The notes under the pieces: generated by a model
The model's database searches: none
Told to the model about the DNA's origin: nothing
What the model saw: the letters and a program-made list of their open reading frames with translations, nothing else
Assembly (NCBI GenBank): GCA_009664345.1
Contig: CP043547.1
Location: 806,001-870,000, forward strand
Source of the DNA: Planctomycetales bacterium 10988
GTDB taxonomy: Bacteria > Planctomycetota > Planctomycetia > Pirellulales > Pb10988
Length of the DNA stretch: 64,000 bases
Direction of reading: 5' to 3'
Made by a program: the position numbers and the translations under genes
In this document: positions 35,992 through 44,906 of the stretch, piece after piece
Numbering within the stretch: position 1 is the first letter of the stretch
Layout: the number at the start of each line of letters is the position of its first letter

Positions 35992-36951
35992 TCAAACGGG
36001 GACAACTTCCTTCAGCAATTCTTCCACAACTTGGCTTCGCGTGACGCCTGCCGCTTCCGCTTCGTATGTCAAATGGAGACGGTGCGCCAAGCAAGCTGGA
36101 GCAACGGCACGAATGTTTTCCGGGGAAACAAAGTCCTGACCTTGCAGCCAAGCGTGCGCGCGGGCGGCCGCATCCAGCGCCAGGGTTCCGCGAGGACTGG
36201 CCCCCAATCGAATCCAATCCTTGAACTTGCCTTCATAGTTCTGAGGATTACGCGTTGCCAGAACGAGATCGACAATATACTTTTCCGCTTCTTCCGCGAC
36301 ATGAATGGCGTGAACTTCTTGGCGAGCCTGAAAGATAATCTCTTGCGAGAGCTTTGGCAGAGGGTCGGTTGCTGCTTTCGCCTTTTCGGCTCGTACAAGT
36401 CGAAGGATGGCCGATTCGACATCTCCAACGGGATAATCCACCCGAACATAAAGGAGGAAGCGGTCCATTTGTGCCTCGGGCAGTGGATAAGTCCCTTCCT
36501 GTTCAATCGGGTTTTGGGTGGCGAGGACCATGAAAAGTTCGGGCAGCTTGTGCGTCTCGCCAGCGACGGTGACTTGCCGTTCTTCCATCGCTTCCAAAAG
36601 AGAAGATTGCACTTTGGCCGGTGCCCGGTTGATCTCATCGGCGAGAATCAAATTGCCAAAGATCGGCCCCGGCTGAAATTCGAAGGTGGCGGTCTGTTCG
36701 CGATAGATTTCCGCCCCAGTCACATCAGAAGGGAGCAAGTCCGGCGTAAATTGAATACGGCCGAAGGTGCTTTCCACCAGCTTCGATAAGGTTTTGACCG
36801 AACGGGTCTTCGCCGTGCCAGGAAGGCCTTCCATAAGAACATGCCCGTTTGCCAGCAGGGCAAGTAGGATTCGTTCAACGACTGCCTCTTGACCAAGAAC
36901 AGCAGCGTTCATGGCCTCAGCAATTTGGGAGAGTGACTCACGTGGCCCCAT
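35992..36951 (-). CDS. MoxR family AAA+ ATPase
   Basis: A 319-residue AAA+ ATPase. Walker A is GLPGTAKT near 41-48, Walker B is ILADEINRAPAK near 106-117, and the sensor/arginine region FLLYVRVDYP follows. It is the first gene of the seven-gene Bat operon and its chaperone-like partner is the VWA pair. An AGAGG ribosome site lies a few bases before the ATG at 36951. The operon has no transcription regulator inside it. Confidence 0.93.
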   Translation of the reverse strand: MGPRESLSQIAEAMNAAVLGQEAVVERILLALLANGHVLMEGLPGTAKTRSVKTLSKLVESTFGRIQFTPDLLPSDVTGAEIYREQTATFEFQPGPIFGNLILADEINRAPAKVQSSLLEAMEERQVTVAGETHKLPELFMVLATQNPIEQEGTYPLPEAQMDRFLLYVRVDYPVGDVESAILRLVRAEKAKAATDPLPKLSQEIIFQARQEVHAIHVAEEAEKYIVDLVLATRNPQNYEGKFKDWIRLGASPRGTLALDAAARAHAWLQGQDFVSPENIRAVAPACLAHRLHLTYEAEAAGVTRSQVVEELLKEVVPV

Positions 36952-36981
36952 GGATAACCTCTTTCAGCCAGCAAGAAGTGG

Positions 36982-37015
36982 AAAACGCCCTCTCCCAAGA
37001 GTCTGAAAGAGGGCG
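36982..37015 (-). terminator. intrinsic terminator after a sulfatase gene
   Basis: CGCCCTCT (36986-36993) and AGAGGGCG (37008-37015) form a perfect 8-bp stem followed on the minus strand by TTTTCC. It separates the sulfatase that ends at 37033 from the moxR operon that begins at 36951. Confidence 0.8.
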
Positions 37016-37032
37016 GATTGAAGACAGCAAAC

Positions 37033-38532
37033 TTATTGACGCGGAGTGAAACTTCCACCCTCCTGGCGAGGCGGGAACTCCTTGTAGGTTGCCATATATT
37101 CCGCAACCAAATCCTTGAGCGGAACCATAATATACATATGACGGACAAACCAATCATCTGCATAGGAGGAGTCTTCCCAGGCGGTTTCAAACGGGTCGGC
37201 TCGCAAGTCAACAAAAAGAGGGGCCTTCCGGGGAACTTGCCCTTTGAACCAAGCGTTGATCCCTAGTTCATCCTGCGTGGAGAAATGAAACTTCCATCGC
37301 TTATAGCGAACTGCACCCAGGGTTCCGTCGTCAACGAATGCAAAGAAGCGGTCTCTGGGGCAAGCGTCTTCTTCTCCGGTGAGATAGGGAAGACAGTTAT
37401 AGCCATCGATATGAACTTTATAAGTCATGTCTCCGACGGTATGGCCTTTTAACAGTTTCTCCTTGATATCAGCTTCCCCGACTGCGGCCAACAAGGTCGG
37501 CAAGCAATCTTCCAAGGACATGATCTCATTGGAGATTTGTCCTCCTTTGATTTTCTCCGGCCAGCGAATCATGAAGGGAATTCGGATGCCGCCTTCCCAG
37601 GTCGTTGCTTTCTCGCCTCGGAACGGGGAAGTTCCACCATCGGGCCAGGAGAATTTTTCCGCCCCGTTATCGGTGGTATAAATGACGATGGTATTGTCCG
37701 TGATTCCCAGCTCATCGAGCTTGTCGAGCAGTTGACCAACCATGCCATCATGTTCAACCATGCCATCCGCAGCGATTCCGAGTCCCGTTTTGCCTACGGA
37801 TTCTTTTTTCAAATGCGTAAAGATATGCATGCGAGTGGTATTAAACCAACAGAAAAAGGGCTTGTTGGCTTTATGTTGTCGATCAATGAAGTCCATTGTG
37901 GAAGCGAGAAACTCTTCATCGATGGTCTCCATGCGTTTGCTCGTCAACGGTCCCGTATCTTGCACAGGGCCATCGACGGTCGCTTTCAAAACCCCGCGAG
38001 GGCCGTATTTCTTGCGAAATTCCGGGTCTTTGGGATAGTCGGGGTTTTCGGGTTCCTCTTCGGCATTCAAATGATAAAGATTGCCAAAGAATTCATCGAA
38101 GCCGTGATTGGTCGGCAAAAACTCATCCAGATCCCCAAGATGGTTCTTTCCAAATTGACCGGTTGCATACCCGTGTGGTTTGAGTAGCTCGGCGATTGTT
38201 GGGTCTTCCTTTTGAATTCCTACCGGATCTCCAGGCATCCCGATCTTCAGCAGCCCCGTGCGTTTAGGACACTGTCCCATGATGAAAGCCGCCCGTCCTG
38301 CCGTACAGCTTTGTTGCCCATAAAAGTCGGTGAAGCGAATCCCTTCTTGGGCGATGCGATCGATGTTCGGCGTTTGGTAACCCATGATGCCACTGTTGTA
38401 GCAGCTAGGATTAAACCAGCCGATGTCATCTCCCATGATGACAAGAATGTTTGGTTTTTCCTGAGCCTGGGTGAAAGCCCCTAGCGTTAGCGAGACCACG
38501 AGTGCAAAAACGAGACGAAATGAGATGTGCAT
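37033..38532 (-). CDS. arylsulfatase, CTAGR (tandem copy 2)
   Basis: A 499-residue exported sulfatase. The signal peptide covers about residues 1-23, GDD at 34-36 is the metal site, and the active-site motif is CTAGR at 76-80, in which Ala replaces the proline of CxPxR. It ends with a long insert and a final RQEGGSFTPRQ. It is clearly a paralog of the next upstream gene (same STDNGAE/TTDNGAE, WPDGG and TRMH blocks), so the pair arose by tandem duplication. A GAGG ribosome site supports the start. Confidence 0.9.
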   Translation of the reverse strand: MHISFRLVFALVVSLTLGAFTQAQEKPNILVIMGDDIGWFNPSCYNSGIMGYQTPNIDRIAQEGIRFTDFYGQQSCTAGRAAFIMGQCPKRTGLLKIGMPGDPVGIQKEDPTIAELLKPHGYATGQFGKNHLGDLDEFLPTNHGFDEFFGNLYHLNAEEEPENPDYPKDPEFRKKYGPRGVLKATVDGPVQDTGPLTSKRMETIDEEFLASTMDFIDRQHKANKPFFCWFNTTRMHIFTHLKKESVGKTGLGIAADGMVEHDGMVGQLLDKLDELGITDNTIVIYTTDNGAEKFSWPDGGTSPFRGEKATTWEGGIRIPFMIRWPEKIKGGQISNEIMSLEDCLPTLLAAVGEADIKEKLLKGHTVGDMTYKVHIDGYNCLPYLTGEEDACPRDRFFAFVDDGTLGAVRYKRWKFHFSTQDELGINAWFKGQVPRKAPLFVDLRADPFETAWEDSSYADDWFVRHMYIMVPLKDLVAEYMATYKEFPPRQEGGSFTPRQ

Positions 38533-38555
38533 ATTTTCCTCAATGTTGGAAAAGG

Positions 38556-38594
38556 GAGCGTGCCCGTCTAGTTAGTACTAAATCGAGCACGCTC
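38556..38594 (-). terminator. hairpin between tandem sulfatases
   Basis: GAGCGTGC (38556-38563) and GCACGCTC (38587-38594) form a perfect 8-bp stem with a 23-base loop between the two paralogs. On the minus strand a short pyrimidine run (CCTTTTCC) follows, so it may act as a weak terminator. Confidence 0.45.
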
Positions 38595-38622
38595 AAATTG
38601 AAGACGTGTAGCAGTTCTATAA

Positions 38623-40194
38623 TCAGTTGCGGGGGTAATCAAGCGTTTTCAACTTTTTGAGAACCTCTTGAGCTTGAAGAGATTGATAATTGATCCCAGC
38701 CGCATTGAGGCTCGATCCGGTTTGAAACGGGTAATCAGGAATTGTGGAGATAAATCGTTGAATATACTGCTGTGCCGGAACGAAGGTCCACATATTATCG
38801 GCGTACCAGCGAAAATATCCTAACCCTCCCTCTTTCCACATTTTTTCGTACGGATCGGCTTTGAGATTGATAATGAGTGGCCAGCCAGGGACGGCGCGAA
38901 CTCCAGTTGCGATATTCCCGTCGATGGTCGCAAAATGAATCTTCCAATTCTGCACCCGGATGGCATTCAGTTCGCCGCCTTGACTGAAATAATAAATTTC
39001 CTTGCGAGGGCTTTCTTCGGCTTCCCCTTTGAAGAACGGCATAAAGTTATAGCCATCAGGGTGAACTTTGAATTCCTTGCCGTTTGCTGTGTAACCCTTT
39101 TTCAATTTCTCGACGACATCGGACTCTCCGGCAGCAGCGAGGAGCGTCGGCATCCAATCTTCTTGAGAAATGATATTGTTATAGACGGTCCCCGGTTCAA
39201 TGACTCCGGGCCAACGAATGAGGAGCGGAACACGGAAGCCGCCTTCCCAAGTCGTCCCCTTTTCCCCGTAAAACGGTGTGATTCCGCCATCGGGCCAAGA
39301 GAAGGTTTCCGCTCCGTTGTCCGTGCTATAGATGACAATGGTATTCTGTTTGATACCAAGCTCGTCGATTTTTTTCAGAACTTCGCCGATGAAGCCATCA
39401 TGTTCCACCATTCCATCCGGATAGAGACCAATGCCGGTTTTCCCCTCCGATTCCTTTTTCAAGTGAGTCCAGACATGCATTCGGGTGGTGTTATACCACA
39501 TAAAGACCGGCTTTTTAGCTTTGACATTTCGTTCGAGGAAGTCCATCGCGTGTGAATGAACCTCTTCATCAATGGTTTCCATACGCTTGCGGGTCAGCGG
39601 CCCGGTATCTTCAATACGACCATCGGCAAACGAATGAATCACCCCTCGCGGACCGTATTTCTTGCGGAATTCCGGGTCTTTGGGATAGTAATAGGTTTCC
39701 GGCTCTTCTTCTGCATTGAGGTGGTAGAGGTTTCCATAAAATTCGTCAAAGCCGTGATTGGTCGGCAAATGCTTGTCTTGATCTCCCAGGTGGTTCTTAC
39801 CGAATTGCCCGGTTGCATAGCCTTCTTCTTTCAAAAGGTCCGCAATCGTCGGAGTCCAATCGGGAATTCCATGGTCGCTTCCCGGCATCCCGATGGTTAA
39901 CAATCCGGTGCGGAAAGGATGTTGACCAAGAATGAAAGAAGCACGCCCGGCAGTGCAGCTTTGCTGCGCATAGGAATCCGTGAACATGGCTCCTTCTTTG
40001 GCAAGACTATCAATGTTCGGAGTTTTATATCCCATAATGCCATGGTTGTAGGCGCTGATATTGTGAACGCCGATATCATCCCCCCAGAGAACGAGAATGT
40101 TCGGTTTCTCTGAAGAAGAGTCTTCTTGAGCAGGACTGATTGCCACTGAAGAAAACAGAACGAGTAGAGCCAGTAGCGACGAAAGGCAACGCAT
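38623..40194 (-). CDS. arylsulfatase, CTAGR (tandem copy 1)
   Basis: A 523-residue exported sulfatase. The signal peptide is about 1-22, the metal-site GDD is at 38-40 and CTAGR lies at 80-84. It shares order and motifs with the following gene (residues 90-420 are closely alike), marking a tandem duplication. Its C terminus is longer and ends in LKTLDYPRN. A GGAGG ribosome site seven bases before the ATG at 40194 supports the start. Specificity is unknown. Confidence 0.9.
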   Translation of the reverse strand: MRCLSSLLALLVLFSSVAISPAQEDSSSEKPNILVLWGDDIGVHNISAYNHGIMGYKTPNIDSLAKEGAMFTDSYAQQSCTAGRASFILGQHPFRTGLLTIGMPGSDHGIPDWTPTIADLLKEEGYATGQFGKNHLGDQDKHLPTNHGFDEFYGNLYHLNAEEEPETYYYPKDPEFRKKYGPRGVIHSFADGRIEDTGPLTRKRMETIDEEVHSHAMDFLERNVKAKKPVFMWYNTTRMHVWTHLKKESEGKTGIGLYPDGMVEHDGFIGEVLKKIDELGIKQNTIVIYSTDNGAETFSWPDGGITPFYGEKGTTWEGGFRVPLLIRWPGVIEPGTVYNNIISQEDWMPTLLAAAGESDVVEKLKKGYTANGKEFKVHPDGYNFMPFFKGEAEESPRKEIYYFSQGGELNAIRVQNWKIHFATIDGNIATGVRAVPGWPLIINLKADPYEKMWKEGGLGYFRWYADNMWTFVPAQQYIQRFISTIPDYPFQTGSSLNAAGINYQSLQAQEVLKKLKTLDYPRN

Positions 40195-40598
40195 ACTAGA
40201 GCCTCCAATAAGATGTTGTTAAGAATGGGAGCTGACGGGTGGACCCGGAAGAGAATGGGTTTTAGAGTACGCAAAAGCACTGGTCCAGCCCCAGTGTATC
40301 GCGACAACTAGCGAGAACAAGCCTTTACGAAGGCTGTTTTGATAAAAAAGTTATCTCGACAAAAACATCTATTTTATCTCTTATGGTTCACCGAGGTATT
40401 TATTTAGAAAACACTCTACATATTTACTTCTCAAGGGAGAATAAAAAATGCTCTGTCCAAGATTCAAGGACAGAGCATTTTTATAGAAGATAGTAAGCTT
40501 TAAGTTCAAACTGAAAAAGAGCTACCTATTCAATTGAAAATGATCGATGAAGACTTGATAAACATTTTAAAGTGAATGAAGGTTTTAAAACGGGACGT
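40195..40598. other. intergenic region between sulfatase units
   Basis: Apart from the terminator at 40444-40482 this 404-base AT-rich stretch holds no gene. It should contain the promoter for the two CTAGR sulfatases (right of 40194). I did not identify a clear operator. Confidence 0.5.
40444..40482 (-). terminator. strong intrinsic terminator
   Basis: ATGCTCTGTCC and GGACAGAGCAT form a perfect 11-bp stem with A/T tails on both sides (40444-40482). On the minus strand it closes the five-gene operon that ends with the sulfatase at 40599. Confidence 0.88.
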
Positions 40599-41987
40599 TT
40601 AAGATTTTTTATAGCCATTTCGTTTTCGTTCTTGCACGTATTGTCGAATTTCGCGAAAGAGATCAAGCTCGCCTGTCATACGTGGATCGTCTGTTTGTCT
40701 TCCAAATTCTATCAACTGATCACTTAAAGAATTCAGCTTTTGTTGATAGACTGGATCGCTGGCGAGGTTCTTTTCTTCCCAAGGGTCCTGAGTTAAATCA
40801 TAAAGTTCAACCGAGGAGGGTTGCGAAGGGGAACCATCGGACGTTGATTCATCATTATTATAGCGGAAGATTAAAGAATACTTGTCATTACGAATGGCTC
40901 GAAAGGTTTTGCGTTCCGGGTCGAATTCGCCATGCCATTCAAGCCCTGTAACAATGAAAGAGCGATCGGATTCCACACGACCTTCTTGATTAGAAGTCAG
41001 CATCTTGAGAAAACTCTTGCCTGTCATCGAGCCGGGAACCTTGACCCCGGCTGCTTCTAAAATGGTAGGAGCAAAATCCGCGAAGTTGATATAGTCCGTG
41101 ATTGTCCTTCCTGTAGGCACTTTGGCTGGCCAGCTGACTGCCATTGGCTCATGCGTGCCCCATAGATAAGGGGTACTCTTACCGCGTCCGGTCCCTAATG
41201 CAGTCCCATTGTCCGAGGTATAAATCACAAGGGTATTCTCAAGCAGACCGCGATCTTCCAATAAATCCAGTACTTTGCCTAGCGTTCGATCCGCATCAAG
41301 AATTTCATAGAGAAAATTCGCCCTGACTTTGCGATCGGCCTCGGTATGGGAAGGATGAAGTTTTACCTCATCAAGTGAGACCCCGAATTCTTTTTCAAGC
41401 TTCAGATAATTGTCTTCATCCCATGGTGAATGCGGCTCTTTAAATCCAAGCCAAAAGAAGAAAGGTTCGTTGGATTGTTTCTCATCGAGAAATTGCACCA
41501 TGTTGGCGAAGTAATCGACTTTTCGCTTTTCCGCCATGATTTGATTATAGACTTTTCCCGCCGAATCCGGGCCGTGGGCTTGCTCTGGATAAACTCCCGG
41601 CCCCCAACCTTTGCCGGTGCTGCCGACATGGTAGCCGACTTTTTCCAAGAGATTCGGCATCAAAGGAAACTTCTTCGGCAGCCACGCTTGGATGATGGCC
41701 CCTTCTTGCAACTCCCAAAAGTTCCTGCCTGTTAGCACTGTTGCTCGTGAAGGAGCACATGATGGAGCGGAAGCATGGGTATTGGTAAAGAGAACTCCTT
41801 GTTTTGCTACTCGGTCAAAGGCTGGTGTTTTCAAGCCCGACCAACCGTAGACTCCACGTTCCAAGCAACTTTCATCATCGGTAATGACAAACAAAATATT
41901 GGGTCGCTCGGATGAGTCAGCGTTGCTCAGACTGTTCACAAAGAGCAAAGCGAGACAGGAAAAAAGCAAAAGAAGGGATCGTTGCAT
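40599..41987 (-). CDS. sulfatase, CAPSR, last gene of the sigma-factor operon
   Basis: A 462-residue exported type I sulfatase. The signal peptide is about 1-23, the metal-site TDD at 36-38, the canonical motif CAPSR at 77-81 and a later YTSDNGTALGTGRGK block. A GAGGA ribosome site supports the start. It lies 27 bases after the membrane-redox gene and so is the fifth gene of the unit that begins with an ECF sigma factor. It is followed by the strong terminator at 40444-40482. The context makes it the probable target of that regulator's program, together with the FAD oxidoreductase. Confidence 0.92.
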   Translation of the reverse strand: MQRSLLLLFSCLALLFVNSLSNADSSERPNILFVITDDESCLERGVYGWSGLKTPAFDRVAKQGVLFTNTHASAPSCAPSRATVLTGRNFWELQEGAIIQAWLPKKFPLMPNLLEKVGYHVGSTGKGWGPGVYPEQAHGPDSAGKVYNQIMAEKRKVDYFANMVQFLDEKQSNEPFFFWLGFKEPHSPWDEDNYLKLEKEFGVSLDEVKLHPSHTEADRKVRANFLYEILDADRTLGKVLDLLEDRGLLENTLVIYTSDNGTALGTGRGKSTPYLWGTHEPMAVSWPAKVPTGRTITDYINFADFAPTILEAAGVKVPGSMTGKSFLKMLTSNQEGRVESDRSFIVTGLEWHGEFDPERKTFRAIRNDKYSLIFRYNNDESTSDGSPSQPSSVELYDLTQDPWEEKNLASDPVYQQKLNSLSDQLIEFGRQTDDPRMTGELDLFREIRQYVQERKRNGYKKS

Positions 41988-42014
41988 GGGGTCCTCTTCG
42001 ATAGGTAGAGAGTA

Positions 42015-43040
42015 CTAGGGGGATAGTTCGGTATTTGGTGTGGATGGCTTTTCAATTTTCACTAAGAACAAGTCGGCGAGTTCTTTGGCGGAGCTGAATC
42101 CTTCCAGATCGTATTGAATATTACCATTATTCTCCGCATCTCCACCGTGTCCGGTTAGTTCCAAAATCGCATACGGATTTTCATTGTCGATCTGAAGATA
42201 AGCGGTGTAGAGCAGGGAAGGTTGTCCGATTTGGGAATCGGTCCACTTCTCGTTGGGGTCCTGGGGGGCATTGATTTCGACGCAGATGATAATCTTCTGA
42301 TTTTCACCAGGGACTAAATAAGGATCGAGGGCGAAACTATGGGTATCCGTCGCTCCACTCACCGTATCGGCTTCGCCATCTGGGCCGACGCCGGAAATCA
42401 TCGTATAACGATTTCTCCACAAAGGCAGAATATGATTCCTTTGGGTCAAAGCTCCGTGCCAGTCGAGGTCCTCAGCAAATGCCAATTCATCTTGCAAATA
42501 GAGCGTTTCAATCATCGCTCCGGTCGTTGTTTCCGCCCAAACCGCAATCGCCGGAAGTTCCTTCAGATCGCGTGAAAAACTCAGATAAAGGGAGAGGTCG
42601 CAAGTTGTTGGGTCTTCGGTAATTCGATTGATCAAGACGCTATGTTTGGAAGGTTCGCCGAAGCCGACCAAGGAAGAAGCCCGCACGATTTCCGCTCGGT
42701 GACGGGCTTCATACCCTTGATCCATCAGCCAAGTGAATGGCGGCAGGGCTGCCATTGCCAAGGCGAGGAGACCTCCCCACGCCATGACAATGAGTAAAAC
42801 GCTACTTCCTGAAAGAATGGGTTTTCGTTTGGCAGAGGCTTTCTTTTTGAAGCGAAAAGGCTTCTGGAAATAGGAAAGCCGCACCAAAACATGCAACACC
42901 ACCAGGGCGAGCATCGCCACTCCGGCTCCAACATGCACCCGCGTGGTTGTGAGGGAGAAAGGCAACGAAAACGCCATGACTCCCGTGACCGCCAGTGTCA
43001 GGAAAGTAAAGAACAGCCCAAAATTGACAACGTGACGCAT
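42015..43040 (-). CDS. membrane protein: b-haem-type helices plus DUF2271-like periplasmic domain
   Basis: A 341-residue protein, started at 43040 because this ATG overlaps the upstream stop by one base (TGATG). Three TM helices (about 5-27, 34-55, 81-101) resemble DUF4405/cytochrome-b561-like domains. Helix 2 has His 36 and His 50, spaced by 14. The periplasmic part (about 120-310) is DUF2271-like by shared features: IAVWAETTTG, a GxxxxADTVSGAT block and a strand ending in a hydrophobic stretch. The same block order appears in the ApbE-DUF2271 protein. Fusing the two in one chain is unusual. It is translated with the FAD oxidoreductase and is its likely electron partner. Confidence 0.7.
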   Translation of the reverse strand: MRHVVNFGLFFTFLTLAVTGVMAFSLPFSLTTTRVHVGAGVAMLALVVLHVLVRLSYFQKPFRFKKKASAKRKPILSGSSVLLIVMAWGGLLALAMAALPPFTWLMDQGYEARHRAEIVRASSLVGFGEPSKHSVLINRITEDPTTCDLSLYLSFSRDLKELPAIAVWAETTTGAMIETLYLQDELAFAEDLDWHGALTQRNHILPLWRNRYTMISGVGPDGEADTVSGATDTHSFALDPYLVPGENQKIIICVEINAPQDPNEKWTDSQIGQPSLLYTAYLQIDNENPYAILELTGHGGDAENNGNIQYDLEGFSSAKELADLFLVKIEKPSTPNTELSP

Positions 43041-44896
43041 CAGCTTTGAGCCTCTTCGAAGCCAATCAGTTGACGCAATTCGTGGATATGGGTTTTGCCG
43101 ACTTCTCGCGGAGTGGCGTGATGCTTGTTGCACAAAGCGGCGGCGTATCCGGTGGCGATCCCCATTTGACCACAGGCGTTCATCACACGAGGACCGGCCA
43201 AGCCGATATGCGAGCAGCTAAAGCAGCGGCCTGCCATCATCAAGTTGTCGATATCCTTCGAATAAAGCGTGCGGAAGGGGACGAAGTATTGTCCACCCGT
43301 GTCGTAGAAGAGGGCTTTGGAAAGGAAATCGACCGGCTCGCCGGTGAGCTTGCGTTGATAATGCGTATCGACATCCCGCTCTTCGACGACGACGGCATCT
43401 TCAAATTCACGGCGTTCCGTTGCATCTCGCATGGAATAGATATAGTCACCGATAAGTCGTCGCGATTCGCGTTTCCCGCCGACGTATGAAACCCACTTCA
43501 GTTTCCAGGTGGCATTTTTCGGGTGCATCTTGGCATTGGCAAATGTGCCGTAAATCGCCCGCAACATGTGGTCGCGAATCTTTTCGGCATCCTTGACTTG
43601 ATCCAAATCATTATCCGAATATTCCCAGTACCATTCTCCGGCAGTGGCGGCATGTTCTTTGGCGACCGGCTTTGCCCAAGGAACTTCGGGGAAGAAATGA
43701 CGCTGATTGTCCTGTTCCGCATTCCAAAGGACAGAAGTTCCCATCACTCGATGATCCGCGACTTCTGGACTCCAGAGATCGCCATGTTTGTCCCAAGCTT
43801 CATTGAATTCGGTGTGGGCTTCGCGACCATATCGAAATTCTGCTCCACCCCAAAAACCGAGCCAACCGTCACCTGTGGCATCGATAAAGACAGGGGCGGT
43901 GAATCGCGTGATGATCCCGGTTTGGGCGTTGCGAGCTTCGACGCTGGTGATTTTATTGTCTTTCTTTTCAAGGCCACAAGCGATGTGACCGGGATAAAGG
44001 TCCACACCAGAGGCCGCCATCGAGGCTTCACGTTTCTTTTGATCTTCCTTGGCGAGAGCATCGCCATTGGGATAATGTTCAGTGTCGATCTTTTCGAGGA
44101 TGTTGCCGCCGTGACCGTGAATCCCCAGGGTATGGACGCGGATTTCTTCACTGGCATTTCCGCCGAAGATGGGGCGATCTTGAATCAGGGCAACCTTCAA
44201 ACCTTGCGAGCGAGCCGCCAAAGCCGCACCGCAACCCGACATGCCACCACCGACGATGACGACATCGAAAGATTCTTCCCTGATCGGTTGGGCAACGCGG
44301 CCCGAGAGCTGATCTTTCCAACCAGTCAACTCAACCAGGTCATCATTCGGCAAGGCCGGCGATGAGGCTTGTGAAAGATAGATGGCATCAAAACGGCCAT
44401 CGAATCCGGTCAGGTCTTGTACGGCGATTTCAACTTTGCCGGCAGAGGAAATTTCGATCGAGCCACCCGATTGCCAGTGCCAAGTTTCTTCTTCCACACC
44501 AAAAGTCGAATCGAGCGGCGATCCATTCACATGAACGCGGAATTGCCCCGGCGATTTCCAATTCCCCTTGCACCAATCACGAGTCCGTACCCAAACATGC
44601 CAAGTTCCCGCCTCGGGGACTTCCACGGTGGTGGTGGCATTTTCAACGGGTTCGCCCATGCCGTGAGCGAGGAGGTAACAACCCCCCATTTGTTGATAAT
44701 GCTGTGTATCCAGCTTCCAACCGCCGAGGTTTTCAAAGTTGCTGGCTTCGATGAGAATGCCGGAGGCGGCTTGTTTCTTCGACGAAAAACCAAAGGCATA
44801 ACCGGGGGCAATCGCGGAGGTCAAGCCAACTCCACCAATGACGCGGAGAAAACTACGGCGATTCGTCAATAAAGGGCGTTCGTTCTGGTAGTTCAT
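43040..44896 (-). CDS. Tat-exported FAD-dependent oxidoreductase (PF12831 type) with N-terminal beta domain
   Basis: A 618-residue protein. A twin-arginine signal (NRRSFLRVIGGVGL) is followed by a predicted jelly-roll or carbohydrate-binding-like region (about 45-180) with TWHVWVRTRDW and IEISSAGKVEIAV. The FAD-binding domain begins near residue 208 (VIVGGGMSGCGAALAARSQG) and the IFGGNASEEIRVH block is typical of the FAD_oxidored (PF12831) family. The late segment MMAGRCFSCSHIG also matches that family. It overlaps its membrane partner by one base and lies 10 bases after the FecR-like gene. Substrate: presumably a sugar or polysaccharide end, inferred from the sulfatase in the same operon. 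Confidence 0.85.
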   Translation of the reverse strand: MNYQNERPLLTNRRSFLRVIGGVGLTSAIAPGYAFGFSSKKQAASGILIEASNFENLGGWKLDTQHYQQMGGCYLLAHGMGEPVENATTTVEVPEAGTWHVWVRTRDWCKGNWKSPGQFRVHVNGSPLDSTFGVEEETWHWQSGGSIEISSAGKVEIAVQDLTGFDGRFDAIYLSQASSPALPNDDLVELTGWKDQLSGRVAQPIREESFDVVIVGGGMSGCGAALAARSQGLKVALIQDRPIFGGNASEEIRVHTLGIHGHGGNILEKIDTEHYPNGDALAKEDQKKREASMAASGVDLYPGHIACGLEKKDNKITSVEARNAQTGIITRFTAPVFIDATGDGWLGFWGGAEFRYGREAHTEFNEAWDKHGDLWSPEVADHRVMGTSVLWNAEQDNQRHFFPEVPWAKPVAKEHAATAGEWYWEYSDNDLDQVKDAEKIRDHMLRAIYGTFANAKMHPKNATWKLKWVSYVGGKRESRRLIGDYIYSMRDATERREFEDAVVVEERDVDTHYQRKLTGEPVDFLSKALFYDTGGQYFVPFRTLYSKDIDNLMMAGRCFSCSHIGLAGPRVMNACGQMGIATGYAAALCNKHHATPREVGKTHIHELRQLIGFEEAQS

Positions 44897-44906
44897 GGGA
44901 ATAGTC

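Noticed and set aside
36003-36005. A TTG start for the DUF58 gene inside moxR
   Set aside because: ATG 35984 has a GAGG ribosome site and leaves the two genes adjacent, as usual in this operon.
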